This document shows positions 1 to 13,065 of a stretch of DNA of 64,000 nt, piece by piece. The DNA lies in assembly GCF_030285365.1 (NCBI RefSeq), contig NZ_JASVDS010000001.1:806001-870000 (forward strand), written 5' to 3'. Position 1 is the first letter of the stretch, and every line of letters begins with the position of its first letter. A program made the translations under genes and the position numbers. The notes below the pieces were generated by a model. It was not told the DNA's origin, ran no database searches, and saw nothing but the letters and a program-made list of their open reading frames with translations. This DNA comes from Roseateles subflavus. GTDB lineage: Bacteria; Pseudomonadota; Gammaproteobacteria; Burkholderiales; Burkholderiaceae_C.

Positions 1-2
1 GC

Positions 3-1031
3 ATCGAGCTGGGCCTCGGGGCCTTCATCGGCGCGATCACCTTCAGCGGCTCGGTGATCGCCTTCGGCAAGCTCAGCGGCAAGTACAAGTTCCGCCTCTT
101 CCAGGGCGCGCCGGTGACCTTCCCCGGCCAGCACTGGCTGAACCTCGGGCTGGGCCTGGCCTCGCTGTTCTTCATCGTCGGCTTCTGGCACTCGCAAAGC
201 TGGCTGGACTTCGGCCTGGTGCTGGCCCTGGGCTTCGTGCTGGGCGTGCTGCTCATCATCCCGATCGGCGGTGCGGACATGCCCGTCGTGGTGTCCATGC
301 TCAACAGCTACTCCGGCTGGGCGGCGGCGGGCATCGGCTTCTCGCTCAACAACAGCATGCTGATCATCGCGGGCTCGCTGGTGGGCAGCTCGGGCGCGAT
401 CCTGAGCTACATCATGTGCAAGGCGATGAACCGCTCGTTCTTCAACGTGATCCTGGGCGGCTTCGGCGGCGATGCCTCGGCGGCCGCGGCCGGCGGCGCG
501 GTGCAGCGCTCGGTCAAGAGCGGCAGCGCGGACGACGCCGCCTTCATCATGGGCAATGCCGAGAGCGTGATCATCGTGCCCGGCTACGGCCTGGCGGTGG
601 CGCGCGCCCAGCATGCGGTGAAGGAGCTGGCGGCCAAGCTCACCGAGAAGGGCGTGAGCGTCAAGTACGCCATCCACCCCGTGGCCGGTCGCATGCCCGG
701 CCACATGAACGTGCTGCTGGCCGAGGCCGAGGTGCCCTATGACCAGGTCTTCGAGATGGAGGACATCAATGCCGAGTTCGGGCAGGCCGATGTCGCCATC
801 ATCCTGGGCGCGAACGACGTGGTGAACCCGGCCGCCCACCAGAAGGGAAGTCCCATCTACGGCATGCCGATTCTGGAGGCCTACAAGGCCAAGACCGTGA
901 TCGTCAACAAGCGGTCCATGGCCGCGGGCTACGCGGGGCTGGACAATGAGCTCTTCTACATGGACAAGACGCTCATGGTGTTCGGCGACGCGAAGAAGGT
1001 CGTCGAGGACATGGTGAAGGCGATCGAATAG
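3..1031 (+). CDS. pntB: NAD(P) transhydrogenase subunit beta, 5'-truncated
   Basis: This is the C-terminal part of the membrane beta subunit of proton-translocating transhydrogenase, which transfers hydride between NADH and NADP+ using the proton gradient. The reading frame is open to the window edge (it reads [17 protein letters not shown] before the first GTG at 54), so the start lies outside. Several membrane segments fill the first ~130 residues. They are followed by the NADP(H)-binding domain III, with the family motifs [36 protein letters not shown] and a [10 protein letters not shown] segment. The C terminus ([18 protein letters not shown]) is typical of PntB. pntA is presumably upstream outside the window. 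Confidence 0.97.
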   Translation: MELGLGAFIGAITFSGSVIAFGKLSGKYKFRLFQGAPVTFPGQHWLNLGLGLASLFFIVGFWHSQSWLDFGLVLALGFVLGVLLIIPIGGADMPVVVSMLNSYSGWAAAGIGFSLNNSMLIIAGSLVGSSGAILSYIMCKAMNRSFFNVILGGFGGDASAAAAGGAVQRSVKSGSADDAAFIMGNAESVIIVPGYGLAVARAQHAVKELAAKLTEKGVSVKYAIHPVAGRMPGHMNVLLAEAEVPYDQVFEMEDINAEFGQADVAIILGANDVVNPAAHQKGSPIYGMPILEAYKAKTVIVNKRSMAAGYAGLDNELFYMDKTLMVFGDAKKVVEDMVKAIE

Positions 1032-1049
1032 CGACGATGGAACCCATTC

Positions 1050-3029
1050 ATGGCTGAGCCCGGCACCCCGCCGCGGGGGGTGACGCGGACGGGCCGCCTG
1101 CGCGCGCTGCTGCTCGGCGTGCTCCTGCCATTGCTGGCCCTGCTGGGTCTGCATATGCTGTCCCTGCACCTCGGGCCGCTGAACATGCCGCAGGTGATTC
1201 GCCTGGTGGACGGCCAGTGGTTGGAGGACCGCCAGGGCGACCCGCCCCTGCTGCCCGGGCAGGCCATGCCCGAGAAGGCCGAGGCGATGCAGCTGCCGGA
1301 CCTGCGTGTCGAAGGCAGCGAGCCCGGCTGGTACCTGCTGGATTTCAAGCTGGCCGAGGCCGTCCACGAGCCCTGGCTGGTGGCCTTCACGCACAGTCCG
1401 GAACTCAATCTCTACCTCGACGGCAAGCTGCTCGCGCGCTCCCAGCAGGGCCTGGAGCTGGAGCCCATGTACCGCGGCCTGCGGCTGGGCAGCAGCGGCG
1501 TGCTCATCAACGTGCCGCCGGCGATGCTGGAGGCGGGCGAGCACCGCCTCGCGCTGCACCTGGGGGCCACGGGCGAGCAGATGGGCACGATGTCCGTCGT
1601 CCAGATGGGGCCGGCGACCCAGATGCGCCAGCTGCAGAAGGCGCGCGACTTCTGGCAGACCGCCCGCCTGCTGACGGCGCTCAGCGCGGCGCTGCTGGGC
1701 CTCTTCCTGCTGCTCGTGTGGCTGGCGCTGCGCCAGGAGTGGGTGTACGGGATCACAGGGGTCTACGCGCTCAGCGCGGCGCTGCTGCTCCTGCCCTACC
1801 TCAGCGTGGCGCCGGTGCCGCTGCCCTGGTGGCGCATGATCCTCGACGCGGCGGACATCCTCGCCCGCGGCCTGATGCTGCTGCTGGTGGTGCAGTGGTT
1901 TGCGCCGGGGGACTCCTGGGGCCGCCGCCTGGCGCTCGGCTTCATGGCCGTGGCACTGCCGCTGGACCTCTGGGCCGCCTACACCGGCTCCTCGTGGGGG
2001 GCCTTCGAGAACCTCTGGCCCTGGTGGGCGCTGGGCAGTCGCGGCATCGTCATGGTGGGGGCCTGGGGCGTGGTGCTGCGGGCGGCGGTGCGCAGCGGCC
2101 TGGCCTCGCACAGCCTGGCGGCGGCCAGCCTCGGCCTGGCCTTCTTCTGCTGGGCCTATGTGGGCTACTTCGCGCTGATCGACGAGGGCACCTTCCCGCT
2201 GGTGGACATCAACGTCGCCGGCTATGCGGCCGTCGTCGGGATGGCGGGCTATGTGCTGCAGCGCCGCTTCGTGTCCTCGCTGCGCGCGCAGGCGCGTTCG
2301 CGGCAGGCCCTGGAGGAGGCGCTGGCGGCCCGCAGCCGCGAGCTCGAGGCCCGTTACCAGGACCTGCAGCGCAGCGAGCAGCTGCGCGTGGCGGCCCAGG
2401 AGCGGGAGCGCCTGCTGCAGGAGATGCATGACGGCCTGGGGTCGCAACTGCTGATGGCCAAGCTCGGCGCGCGCCAGGGCATGGACACCGACACCCTCGT
2501 GGCCCTGCTGGACGACTGCATCGCCGAGATGCGCCTGACCATCGACGCGATGACCGTGGACGACGGCGACCTCGGCCTGCTGCTGGCCAACGTCCGCCAC
2601 CGGCTGCAGGACCGCCTTCGCTCGGCCGGGCTGCAGCTGGAATGGCAGCTCCAGGACACGCCGCACCTGCCGCGCCTGATGGGGGCGCAGGGCCGGGATC
2701 TCGTGCGCATCGTGCAGGAGGCGCTCAGCAACGTGCTGCATCATGCGCAGGCGTCGCGCGTGCGCTTCGCCACGCGCGTGGTGGACGACGGCGGGACCGT
2801 GCTGCTGAGCATCGGCGACGACGGCAAGGGGCTGCGCCGCCATGCACGCGAAGGCCAGGGGCTCAAGGGCATGCGCAAGCGGGCCGAGCGCATCGGCGCC
2901 CAGATCAGCTGGCGCGAGGTGGACCCGGGCAGCGAGCGGCCGGGCTGCGAGGTGCAGCTGCGGATCCCCGTGGCGCCGCGCGCCACCGCAGCCCCGGCGG
3001 AAGGCGACCCGGCGGACCGCCGGACCTGA
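1050..3029 (+). CDS. 7TM-type sensor histidine kinase (HisKA_3/NarX-like)
   Basis: Predicted inner-membrane sensor kinase of 659 residues. It has an N-terminal anchor, an extracytoplasmic beta-rich domain (about residues 30-200) and then about seven hydrophobic segments (about 205-405), an architecture resembling the 7TMR-DISM group. A short coiled coil rich in Arg/Glu precedes the dimerization helix with phospho-acceptor His near residue 459 (LLQEMHDGLGSQLL, the HisKA_3 type). The ATPase follows, with an N box (QEALSNVLHHA) and G boxes (DDGKGL, GLKGMRKRAE). It starts 18 bp after pntB. No NarL-type response regulator is adjacent, so its partner is unknown. The stimulus cannot be read from the sequence. 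Confidence 0.88.
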   Translation: MAEPGTPPRGVTRTGRLRALLLGVLLPLLALLGLHMLSLHLGPLNMPQVIRLVDGQWLEDRQGDPPLLPGQAMPEKAEAMQLPDLRVEGSEPGWYLLDFKLAEAVHEPWLVAFTHSPELNLYLDGKLLARSQQGLELEPMYRGLRLGSSGVLINVPPAMLEAGEHRLALHLGATGEQMGTMSVVQMGPATQMRQLQKARDFWQTARLLTALSAALLGLFLLLVWLALRQEWVYGITGVYALSAALLLLPYLSVAPVPLPWWRMILDAADILARGLMLLLVVQWFAPGDSWGRRLALGFMAVALPLDLWAAYTGSSWGAFENLWPWWALGSRGIVMVGAWGVVLRAAVRSGLASHSLAAASLGLAFFCWAYVGYFALIDEGTFPLVDINVAGYAAVVGMAGYVLQRRFVSSLRAQARSRQALEEALAARSRELEARYQDLQRSEQLRVAAQERERLLQEMHDGLGSQLLMAKLGARQGMDTDTLVALLDDCIAEMRLTIDAMTVDDGDLGLLLANVRHRLQDRLRSAGLQLEWQLQDTPHLPRLMGAQGRDLVRIVQEALSNVLHHAQASRVRFATRVVDDGGTVLLSIGDDGKGLRRHAREGQGLKGMRKRAERIGAQISWREVDPGSERPGCEVQLRIPVAPRATAAPAEGDPADRRT

Positions 3030-3046
3030 GCGGGGCGCCGGGCGGC

Positions 3047-4057
3047 TCAGGCCACCAGCGGCGGCAGCACCGGCGAGCTCTGCTGCTGCCAGCGGCGGTG
3101 GATGTCCACCAGCTTCGGCGCCAGCGTCAGGAAGATGCCCGCCAGGTGCGGGTCGAACTGCCGGCCCTGCTGCTCCGCGATGTGGGCCAGTGCCTGCTCC
3201 GCCGGCCACGGCTCCTTGTAGGCGCGCTTCATGGTGAGGGCGTCGTAGACATCGGCGATGGCCACGATGCGCGCGGACTCCGGAATCGCCGTGCCCGCGA
3301 TGCCGTGCGGGTAGCCGCTGCCGTCCCACTTCTCGTGGTGGTTCAGCGCGATCTCGGCGGCCATCTGGAACACCGGCGCGGCGCTCTTGGAGAGGATCTC
3401 GTGCCCCATCTGCGGATGCTGGCGCATCACGGCCCATTCCGCCTCGTCCAGCGGACCGGGCTTGGCCAGGATGGTCGTGGGCACGCCGATCTTGCCGGTG
3501 TCGTGCAGCGGCGCCGCGAGCTCCATCAGGCGGCAGCTCTCCACGCTCCAGCCGGCCGCGCGGGCCAGTTCGGCGGAGTAGGCCGCCATGCGCCAGACAT
3601 GCGCGCCGGTGTCGTGGTCGTTGAAGTGCCCGGCCTCGCTGAGCATGAAGATGGCGTCGCGGTGGCTGCGCTCCAGGCGGCTGTGCTTGACGAGCGAGAG
3701 GTGCGTCTGCACCCGTGCCCGTACCACCAGCGGCGAGATTGGCTTCACGATGAAGTCCACGCCGCCGGCCTCGAAGCCCCGGGCCTCGTCGCCCACGTCC
3801 GAGAGACTGGTGACGAAGATGACCGGCAGGTACTCGGTCGCCGGATTGGCCTTGATGGCGCGGCAGACCTCGTAGCCGTCCATGCCCGGCATGCGGATGT
3901 CCAGCAGCACCAGGGACGGCTTGTGCCGGGCGATCGCCTCCAGCGCGCTGCCGCCGTCGCGGGCGTAGATGAGCTTGTGCACGGCGCCCAGCGCGAGGCG
4001 CATGGCGTCCAGATTGATGGGCTCGTCGTCGACGACCAGGATGGGTCCTTGCGGCAT
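3047..4057 (-). CDS. Response regulator with HD-GYP phosphodiesterase domain
   Basis: 336-residue two-domain protein. The N-terminal receiver has the acidic pair in VVDDEP, the phospho-acceptor Asp near residue 51 (LLDIRMPG) and the conserved Lys in VKPI. The C-terminal HD-GYP domain has HDTGKIG near 184 and HHEKWDGSGYP near 240, the metal ligands and GYP signature of cyclic-di-GMP phosphodiesterases. The start at 4057 is chosen because GGAGAG precedes it and the receiver begins there; a longer in-frame extension to 4189 lacks homology-like content and would overlap the upstream gene. It lies 2 bp after the hybrid kinase stop, so the kinase probably phosphorylates this protein and controls c-di-GMP breakdown (inference). 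Confidence 0.93.
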   Translation of the reverse strand: MPQGPILVVDDEPINLDAMRLALGAVHKLIYARDGGSALEAIARHKPSLVLLDIRMPGMDGYEVCRAIKANPATEYLPVIFVTSLSDVGDEARGFEAGGVDFIVKPISPLVVRARVQTHLSLVKHSRLERSHRDAIFMLSEAGHFNDHDTGAHVWRMAAYSAELARAAGWSVESCRLMELAAPLHDTGKIGVPTTILAKPGPLDEAEWAVMRQHPQMGHEILSKSAAPVFQMAAEIALNHHEKWDGSGYPHGIAGTAIPESARIVAIADVYDALTMKRAYKEPWPAEQALAHIAEQQGRQFDPHLAGIFLTLAPKLVDIHRRWQQQSSPVLPPLVA

Positions 4058-4059
4058 GT

Positions 4060-8070
<4,011 letters not shown>

Positions 8071-8412
8071 CGCTCAGTCCTGCATCTGCAGGTGCCCGGG
8101 CAGGCGCCTCGCGGTGCCGTCCCGTCACACCGGAACCAAGTTGCTCGGATTGGCCGCTGCCACTCCCCGTGAGCTCCGGCGCGCCTGCTGCAAGGGCAGC
8201 CGCTGCTCGGCTCTGGACCATCCGAGCCGCCAGGGTAGCGTGCCGCCCGGCCCTTGTCTTGATGCCCTTGTGACATTTTTTGCAGCTGATACTGCGATCG
8301 CTGACACCCCCTTCGGGGCGATTTGGGGTTTCTCTCTAGTTTCGCTATCGAATCCCCTGATCGCGCACCCGTGCGCCTCGGGGAGAATCGGCCCGAAGAA
8401 TTGGAGACAACA
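8071..8412. other. Intergenic region between hybrid kinase and fadD
   Basis: 342 bp separating the divergent hybrid kinase and fadD. It must hold both promoters, but I see no pair of hexamers good enough to call. A short C-rich/G-rich hairpin with a TTCG loop lies at 8309-8318, followed by an AT-richer stretch (8321-8350) just ahead of fadD. No credible ORF is present; the long frames here are antisense or tail extensions of neighbours. Confidence 0.5.
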
Positions 8413-10086
8413 ATGGAGAAACCCTGGCTGAAAAGCTATCCGGCGGGCGTCCCCGCTGACATCCACGCGGAGCAGTACGCCTCGCTGGTCGAGCTGATGG
8501 ACGCGGCGTTCAAGAAGTACCCGGACCGGCCAGCCTACACGCTGATGGGCCGCACCCTCAGCTTCGCCCAGATCGACGATGCCTCCCGTGCAATGGCCGC
8601 CTATCTGCAGGGCCTGGGCCTCGAGAAGGGCGATCGCGTCGCGATCATGATGCCCAACGTCCCGCAGTACCCCGTGGCCGTGGCCGCCGTGCTGCGTGCG
8701 GGCTATGTGGTGGTGAACGTCAACCCGCTGTACACCCCGCGCGAGCTGGAGCACCAGCTCAAGGATGCCGGCGCCCGCGCCATCATCATCATCGAGAACT
8801 TCGCCGCCACGCTGCAGCAGGTGATCAACAACGTGCCCACCAAGCACGTCGTGCTCTGCGCCATGGGTGACATGCTCGGCTTCCCCAAGGGCCTGATCGT
8901 CAACTACGTGGTGCGCAAGGTGAAGAAGCTGGTGCCGGCCTTCGAGCTGCCCCAGGCCGTGCGCTTCAACGACGCCCTGAGCCGCGGCCGCGGTCAGGCG
9001 TACAAGGCGCCCAAGGTGGCCTCCTCCGACATCGCCGTGCTGCAGTACACCGGCGGCACGACGGGCGTCAGCAAGGGTGCCGTGCTGCTGCACCGCAACC
9101 TTGTGGCCAACGTGATGCAGGCCGAGGCCTGGTACCAGCCGGCCCTGAAGAAGGTGCCGCAGGGCGAGCAGGTGGTGTCCATCTGCGCGCTGCCGCTGTA
9201 CCACATCTTCGGCTTCACCACGAACATGATGCTGTCCATGCACATGGGCGGCTGCAATGTGCTGATTCCCAATCCGCGCGACCTCCCGGCGGTGTTCAAG
9301 GAGCTTTCGAAGCACCGCTTCCATAGCCTGCCGGCAGTGAACACGCTCTTCATGGCCATGGCCAATCACAAGGAATTCAACACGGTGGACTGGAGCCACC
9401 TGGTGATCTCCGTTGGCGGCGGCATGGCGGTGCAGCAGGCGACGGCCAAGCTGTGGCTCGAGAAGACCGGCTGCCCGATCTGCGAGGGCTACGGCCTCTC
9501 GGAGACCTCGCCCGTGGCGAGCTGCAACCCGACGGATTCCAAGTCCTACACCGGCACCATCGGCCTGCCCGTGCCCGGCACCGAGATGAAGCTGCTGGAC
9601 GACGACGGCCAGGACGTGCCTTTCGGCGGCACCGGCGAGATCGCCATCAAGGGCCCGCAGGTCATGGCCGGCTACTGGCAGCGCCCGGACGAGACGGCCA
9701 AGGTCATGACGCCGGATGGCTTCTTCCGCACCGGTGACGTCGGCCAGATGGACGAACGTGGTTATTTCAAGATCGTCGACCGCAAGAAGGACATGATCCT
9801 GGTCAGCGGCTTCAACGTGTACCCGAACGAGGTCGAGGACGTCATCACCCAGATGCCCGGCGTGCTCGAGTGCGCAGCCGTCGGCATCCCGGACGAGAAG
9901 GCGGGCGAGGCGGTCAAGGTGGTGATCGTGCGCAAGGACCCCAACGTCAGCGAAGCCGACGTGCGGGCCTTCTGCGAGGCCAACCTGACGGGCTACAAGC
10001 GCCCGAAGATCGTGGAGTTCCGGACCGAGCTGCCCAAGACGCCGGTCGGCAAGATCCTTCGTCGGGAATTGCGCGACAAAAAGTAG
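8413..10086 (+). CDS. fadD: Long-chain-fatty-acid--CoA ligase
   Basis: 557-residue acyl-CoA synthetase of the ANL superfamily that activates long-chain fatty acids to acyl-CoA with ATP at the membrane face for beta-oxidation. The phosphate-binding loop YTGGTTGVSKGA is near residue 212. YGLSETSP, TGDVGQMDERGYF and DRKKDMILVSGFNVYPNEVE (the A8 hinge region) are intact, as is the catalytic Lys motif PKTPVGKILRRELR at the C terminus. The ATG at 8413 is preceded by GGAGACA at 8403-8409 and gives the length usual for FadD; the open frame to 8323 is non-coding leader. The crotonase at 25.4 kb could act in the same pathway. Confidence 0.96.
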   Translation: MEKPWLKSYPAGVPADIHAEQYASLVELMDAAFKKYPDRPAYTLMGRTLSFAQIDDASRAMAAYLQGLGLEKGDRVAIMMPNVPQYPVAVAAVLRAGYVVVNVNPLYTPRELEHQLKDAGARAIIIIENFAATLQQVINNVPTKHVVLCAMGDMLGFPKGLIVNYVVRKVKKLVPAFELPQAVRFNDALSRGRGQAYKAPKVASSDIAVLQYTGGTTGVSKGAVLLHRNLVANVMQAEAWYQPALKKVPQGEQVVSICALPLYHIFGFTTNMMLSMHMGGCNVLIPNPRDLPAVFKELSKHRFHSLPAVNTLFMAMANHKEFNTVDWSHLVISVGGGMAVQQATAKLWLEKTGCPICEGYGLSETSPVASCNPTDSKSYTGTIGLPVPGTEMKLLDDDGQDVPFGGTGEIAIKGPQVMAGYWQRPDETAKVMTPDGFFRTGDVGQMDERGYFKIVDRKKDMILVSGFNVYPNEVEDVITQMPGVLECAAVGIPDEKAGEAVKVVIVRKDPNVSEADVRAFCEANLTGYKRPKIVEFRTELPKTPVGKILRRELRDKK

Positions 10087-10147
10087 CACTTTCCCGACGG
10101 CCGGCCCTTGGCGCAGCGCGTAAGCTCGCGCCGAGGAGACTTTTGCC

Positions 10148-10705
10148 GTGTTGGACCAGAGCTATCAGAAAACCGACGCTGGCCGTGCCGAAATGAAGGT
10201 GCGCCAGCTCGTCAATGCCCGTGCCACCCGCAACCTGCTGCTGGTGATCGATGCCAGCAAGTCCGCCCGGCAGTGGCTGGGCCTCGTGCAGGGCAGCACC
10301 GAGGCGGACGTCCAGCAGCTGCTGCAGCTGGGCATGATCCAGGCGGTCGGCCATGCCCCCGCGGCTCACCCGGCCGGCACCGAGGCCGCCAGCCCCTTCG
10401 CTCCGGCCTTCGGGGGCGCGCCCGCTGCCCCGGCACCCGCACCGGCCAGCGCCCCGGCGGCCTCCGCTGCGGCCCCGGGGGGGGACGTGCCTCAGCTGGA
10501 CTACGAGCAGCTCTACGCCTACCTCACCCGCCACGCCAAGCAGTACCTCGGCCTGATGAAGGGCTACAAGGTGGTGCTGGAGGTCGAGCGCTGCAGTGGC
10601 CTGCCCGAGCTGCAGGACTACGCGCGCCGCTTCGTCGAGATGGTCCGCGAGGCCCAGGGCGACGACCTCGCCGAGCAGGTCCGCCGGGCGATGGGGATGC
10701 ACTGA
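10148..10705 (+). CDS. Hypothetical protein with Ala/Pro-rich central linker
   Basis: 185 residues, starting at GTG with GAGGAGAC 8 bp upstream. The N-terminal ~65 residues look folded and helical (ATRNLLLVIDASKSARQWLGLV, QQLLQLGMIQAV). A low-complexity Ala/Pro linker (~75-115) follows, then a helical C-terminal domain (LDYEQLYAYLTRHAKQYLGLMKGYKVVLEVERC) that ends in short charged helices. It has no signal peptide or membrane segment. It sits 61 bp after fadD and 52 bp before rsmE on the same strand, so it may be in an operon with either. I do not recognise a family; the DASKSARQWLG stretch recalls a winged-helix turn but this is weak. Confidence 0.8.
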   Translation: MLDQSYQKTDAGRAEMKVRQLVNARATRNLLLVIDASKSARQWLGLVQGSTEADVQQLLQLGMIQAVGHAPAAHPAGTEAASPFAPAFGGAPAAPAPAPASAPAASAAAPGGDVPQLDYEQLYAYLTRHAKQYLGLMKGYKVVLEVERCSGLPELQDYARRFVEMVREAQGDDLAEQVRRAMGMH

Positions 10706-10757
10706 GCGCTTCCCTGGCACACTGGCGGGTTCCGGCGAACCTCACCTGACCCCGCCC

Positions 10758-11486
10758 ATGCCTCCACGCTTCTTCGTCGACACCCCGCTTGCCGGCCCGG
10801 CCGAGCTGAGCCTGCCCGCGTCCGCGGCGCGTCATGTCCAGGTCCTGCGCCTGCAGCCCGGCAGCCCCTTGACGCTGTTCGACGGCTCGGGGGACGAATG
10901 GCAGGCGGAGGTCACGGCCATGGGCCGCAGCGAGGTCCGCGTGCAGCTGCATGCCCGCCAGCTCGTGAACCGCGAGCTGGCCACGGCCCTGACCCTGTGC
11001 GTCGTGATGCCGGCCAATGACCGCATGGACGGCATCGTCGAGAAGGCCACCGAGCTCGGCGCCGTCGCCATCCAGCCTTTGATGAGCGAGCGCTCGGTCC
11101 TGCGTCTGCAGGGCGATCGCGCGCAGAAGAAGCAGGTGCACTGGCAGGGGGTCGCCATCGCGGCGGCCGAGCAGTGCGGCCGCGCCTGCGTCACGCAGAT
11201 CCACCCCGTGCAGACGCTCGCCGCCTGGTTGTCGGGCCTGGACGGCGCGGCCCCCGCGCGCCGCTGGCTGCTGAGCCCCACCGCGGCCCGCCCGCTCGCC
11301 GAGCGCGCCGCGGGCGAGCCGCAGCCCACGCTGGTCCTCAGCGGGCCGGAAGGCGGCCTGAGCGCCGCCGAGGAGCAGGCCGCCCGCGAGCGCGGCTTCG
11401 AGGCCCTGCAGCTGGGGCCTCGCATCCTGCGCGCCGACACCGCCCCATTGGCCGTGCTGGGCTGGGTGGCGCTGCAGCAGGGCTGA
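10758..11486 (+). CDS. rsmE: 16S rRNA (uracil-1498-N3)-methyltransferase
   Basis: 242-residue SPOUT-family enzyme that methylates N3 of U1498 in 16S rRNA using SAM. The N-terminal PUA-like part contains SAARHVQVLRLQPG and LFDGSGDEW. The C-terminal SPOUT knot contains IVEKATELGA, AEQCGRA and the SAM-binding knot LVLSGPEGGLSAAEEQAA followed by LGPRILRADTAPLAVL, all diagnostic of RsmE. The start at 10758 aligns with the family N terminus (MPPRFFVD); the frame upstream is a shadow of the preceding gene. Confidence 0.95.
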   Translation: MPPRFFVDTPLAGPAELSLPASAARHVQVLRLQPGSPLTLFDGSGDEWQAEVTAMGRSEVRVQLHARQLVNRELATALTLCVVMPANDRMDGIVEKATELGAVAIQPLMSERSVLRLQGDRAQKKQVHWQGVAIAAAEQCGRACVTQIHPVQTLAAWLSGLDGAAPARRWLLSPTAARPLAERAAGEPQPTLVLSGPEGGLSAAEEQAARERGFEALQLGPRILRADTAPLAVLGWVALQQG

Positions 11487-11504
11487 GCTCGAGGCGCACG
11501 CGCC

Positions 11505-11795
11505 ATGTTGGACGTCTACCTGGGCAGCCGCCACGGCGCGCCTTGCCTGCAGCTGCAGGAGCGGGACTTCGCGGGCCGCTGGACCCTCGTCGAGGCGCTC
11601 CGGCAGTGCGGCGTCGCTTTCGACTTCTACCGCGACTTCCACATCCAGCCCGCGCATGCGGCGACGCTGGCGCGCGTCCTGGACCCCCGGCTGGCCGCGC
11701 CGCTGAACCAGGAGTCGCCGGCCCTGCTGGCGCTCTATGCCCTCCTGCTGCGCGCGGCGCTCGAGGGGCACACGCTGTACTTCGTGGGCGACTAA
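11505..11795 (+). CDS. Small hypothetical protein
   Basis: 96 residues starting at ATG 18 bp after rsmE, without a strong Shine-Dalgarno. The sequence (MLDVYLGSRHGAPCLQLQER... ALYALLLRAALEGHTLYFVGD) has regular alternating hydrophobic residues and codon use like its neighbours, and the frame is free of the Arg/Pro-rich look of shadow ORFs here. No signal peptide or known motif is visible. It is probably co-transcribed with rsmE. Confidence 0.65.
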   Translation: MLDVYLGSRHGAPCLQLQERDFAGRWTLVEALRQCGVAFDFYRDFHIQPAHAATLARVLDPRLAAPLNQESPALLALYALLLRAALEGHTLYFVGD

Positions 11796-11871
11796 GTCCG
11801 GCCATCGCCATGACGAGGGGTCGCCCGCCTCCGGGGCTGCTAGCCTTGCCATCCCACCCCCGAAAGCGCGC

Positions 11872-13065
11872 ATGAATCTGCCCCTGTTGCTGCTGACCCT
11901 CTGCCAGGGCCTGCTGCTCACCAACAACATCACCTTCATCGCCATCAACGGCCTCGTGGGCCTGGCGCTGGCGCCGCAGCCCTGGATGGCGACGCTGCCC
12001 GTGTGCGGCTATGTGGCGGGCGGTGCAGTCTTCGCGCCGCTGGTGGCGCGGCATCAGCGTCAATGGGGCCGGCGGCGCGGCTTCCAGCTGGGGGCGCTCG
12101 TGGCGATCGTCAGCTGTGCGCTGGCCGCGTGGGCGGTGAATGAGCGCAGCTTCTGGGGCGTGGTGCTGGCCACCGTGATCGCCGGCTACTACAACGCCAG
12201 CGCCGGTCTCTTCCGCTTCGCCGCGACGGAGCTGGTGCCGCCGGCGAAGCGCGAGACGGCCATCTCCTGGGTGCTCGCCGGCGGCCTGCTGGGCGCCGTG
12301 GTCGGCCCGGCACTGGCCCGTTACAGCCGCGACCTGCTGGTGCAGCCCTTTGCCGGCGCCTACCTCGTGCTGATCGGCGTGGGGGTGCTGAGCCTGGGCG
12401 TGGTGTCGCTGATCGCCTTCCCGCCGCTGGCTGAATCGCAGCCCGGCGCCCTCACCGGGCGCCACTGGCGGCAGATCGCGCGCGAGGAGCCGCTGTTCCT
12501 CGTGGCCATGGCCGCCTGCGCGCTGGGCTATGGCGTGATGAACCTGCTGATGGCCGCCACGCCGATCGCCATGAAGCAGTGCAGCCTGCCCTTCGACAAC
12601 GCCACGCTCGTGCTGCAGTGGCACGTGCTGGGGATGTTCGTGCCGAGCTTCTTCACGGGCTCGCTGATCAAGCGCTTCGGCGCATTGCCGGTCATGGCCG
12701 TCGGCCTGCTGCTGAACCTGGCCTGCGTGGCCTTCGCGCTGGCCGGTCAGGACCTGACGCACTTCCTGGGCGCGCTCCTGACCCTGGGCGTGGGCTGGAA
12801 CTTCCTCTTCGTCGGCGGCACCACCCTCTTCACCGAGACCTACCGTCCCGAGGAGAAGACCCGGGCGCAGGCCGCGATGGACATGGCCATCTACGGCACG
12901 ATGACGGTCACCGCCTTCAGCTCCGGCGCGCTGGTCACGACGGGCGGCTGGCAGTGGATGAACCTCGGTTCGCTCGTGCCGCTCGCCATCGCCGGTGTGG
13001 CGCTGGCGGTCGGGGCGCGCCGGCTCAGTCGGCAGCGCGCGGCTTGTCCCGTGCCGAGCCCTTGA
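11872..13065 (+). CDS. MFS transporter
   Basis: 397-residue integral membrane protein with about twelve hydrophobic segments, starting at ATG 11872. The loop between the second and third segments carries RHQRQWGRRRGFQLGA, the MFS loop motif rich in basic residues, and a central loop divides two six-helix halves. The substrate is unknown; it is probably a proton-coupled exporter. The last 41 bp (13025-13065) overlap the 3' end of the oppositely oriented methyltransferase gene, so its final ~13 residues (SRQRAACPVPSP) are encoded antisense to that gene's C terminus. Confidence 0.88.
   Translation: MNLPLLLLTLCQGLLLTNNITFIAINGLVGLALAPQPWMATLPVCGYVAGGAVFAPLVARHQRQWGRRRGFQLGALVAIVSCALAAWAVNERSFWGVVLATVIAGYYNASAGLFRFAATELVPPAKRETAISWVLAGGLLGAVVGPALARYSRDLLVQPFAGAYLVLIGVGVLSLGVVSLIAFPPLAESQPGALTGRHWRQIAREEPLFLVAMAACALGYGVMNLLMAATPIAMKQCSLPFDNATLVLQWHVLGMFVPSFFTGSLIKRFGALPVMAVGLLLNLACVAFALAGQDLTHFLGALLTLGVGWNFLFVGGTTLFTETYRPEEKTRAQAAMDMAIYGTMTVTAFSSGALVTTGGWQWMNLGSLVPLAIAGVALAVGARRLSRQRAACPVPSP

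Noticed and set aside
8309-8318. Short hairpin with TTCG loop upstream of fadD as a terminator or riboswitch
   Set aside because: The stem is only three to four pairs and there is no T-run or known aptamer consensus.
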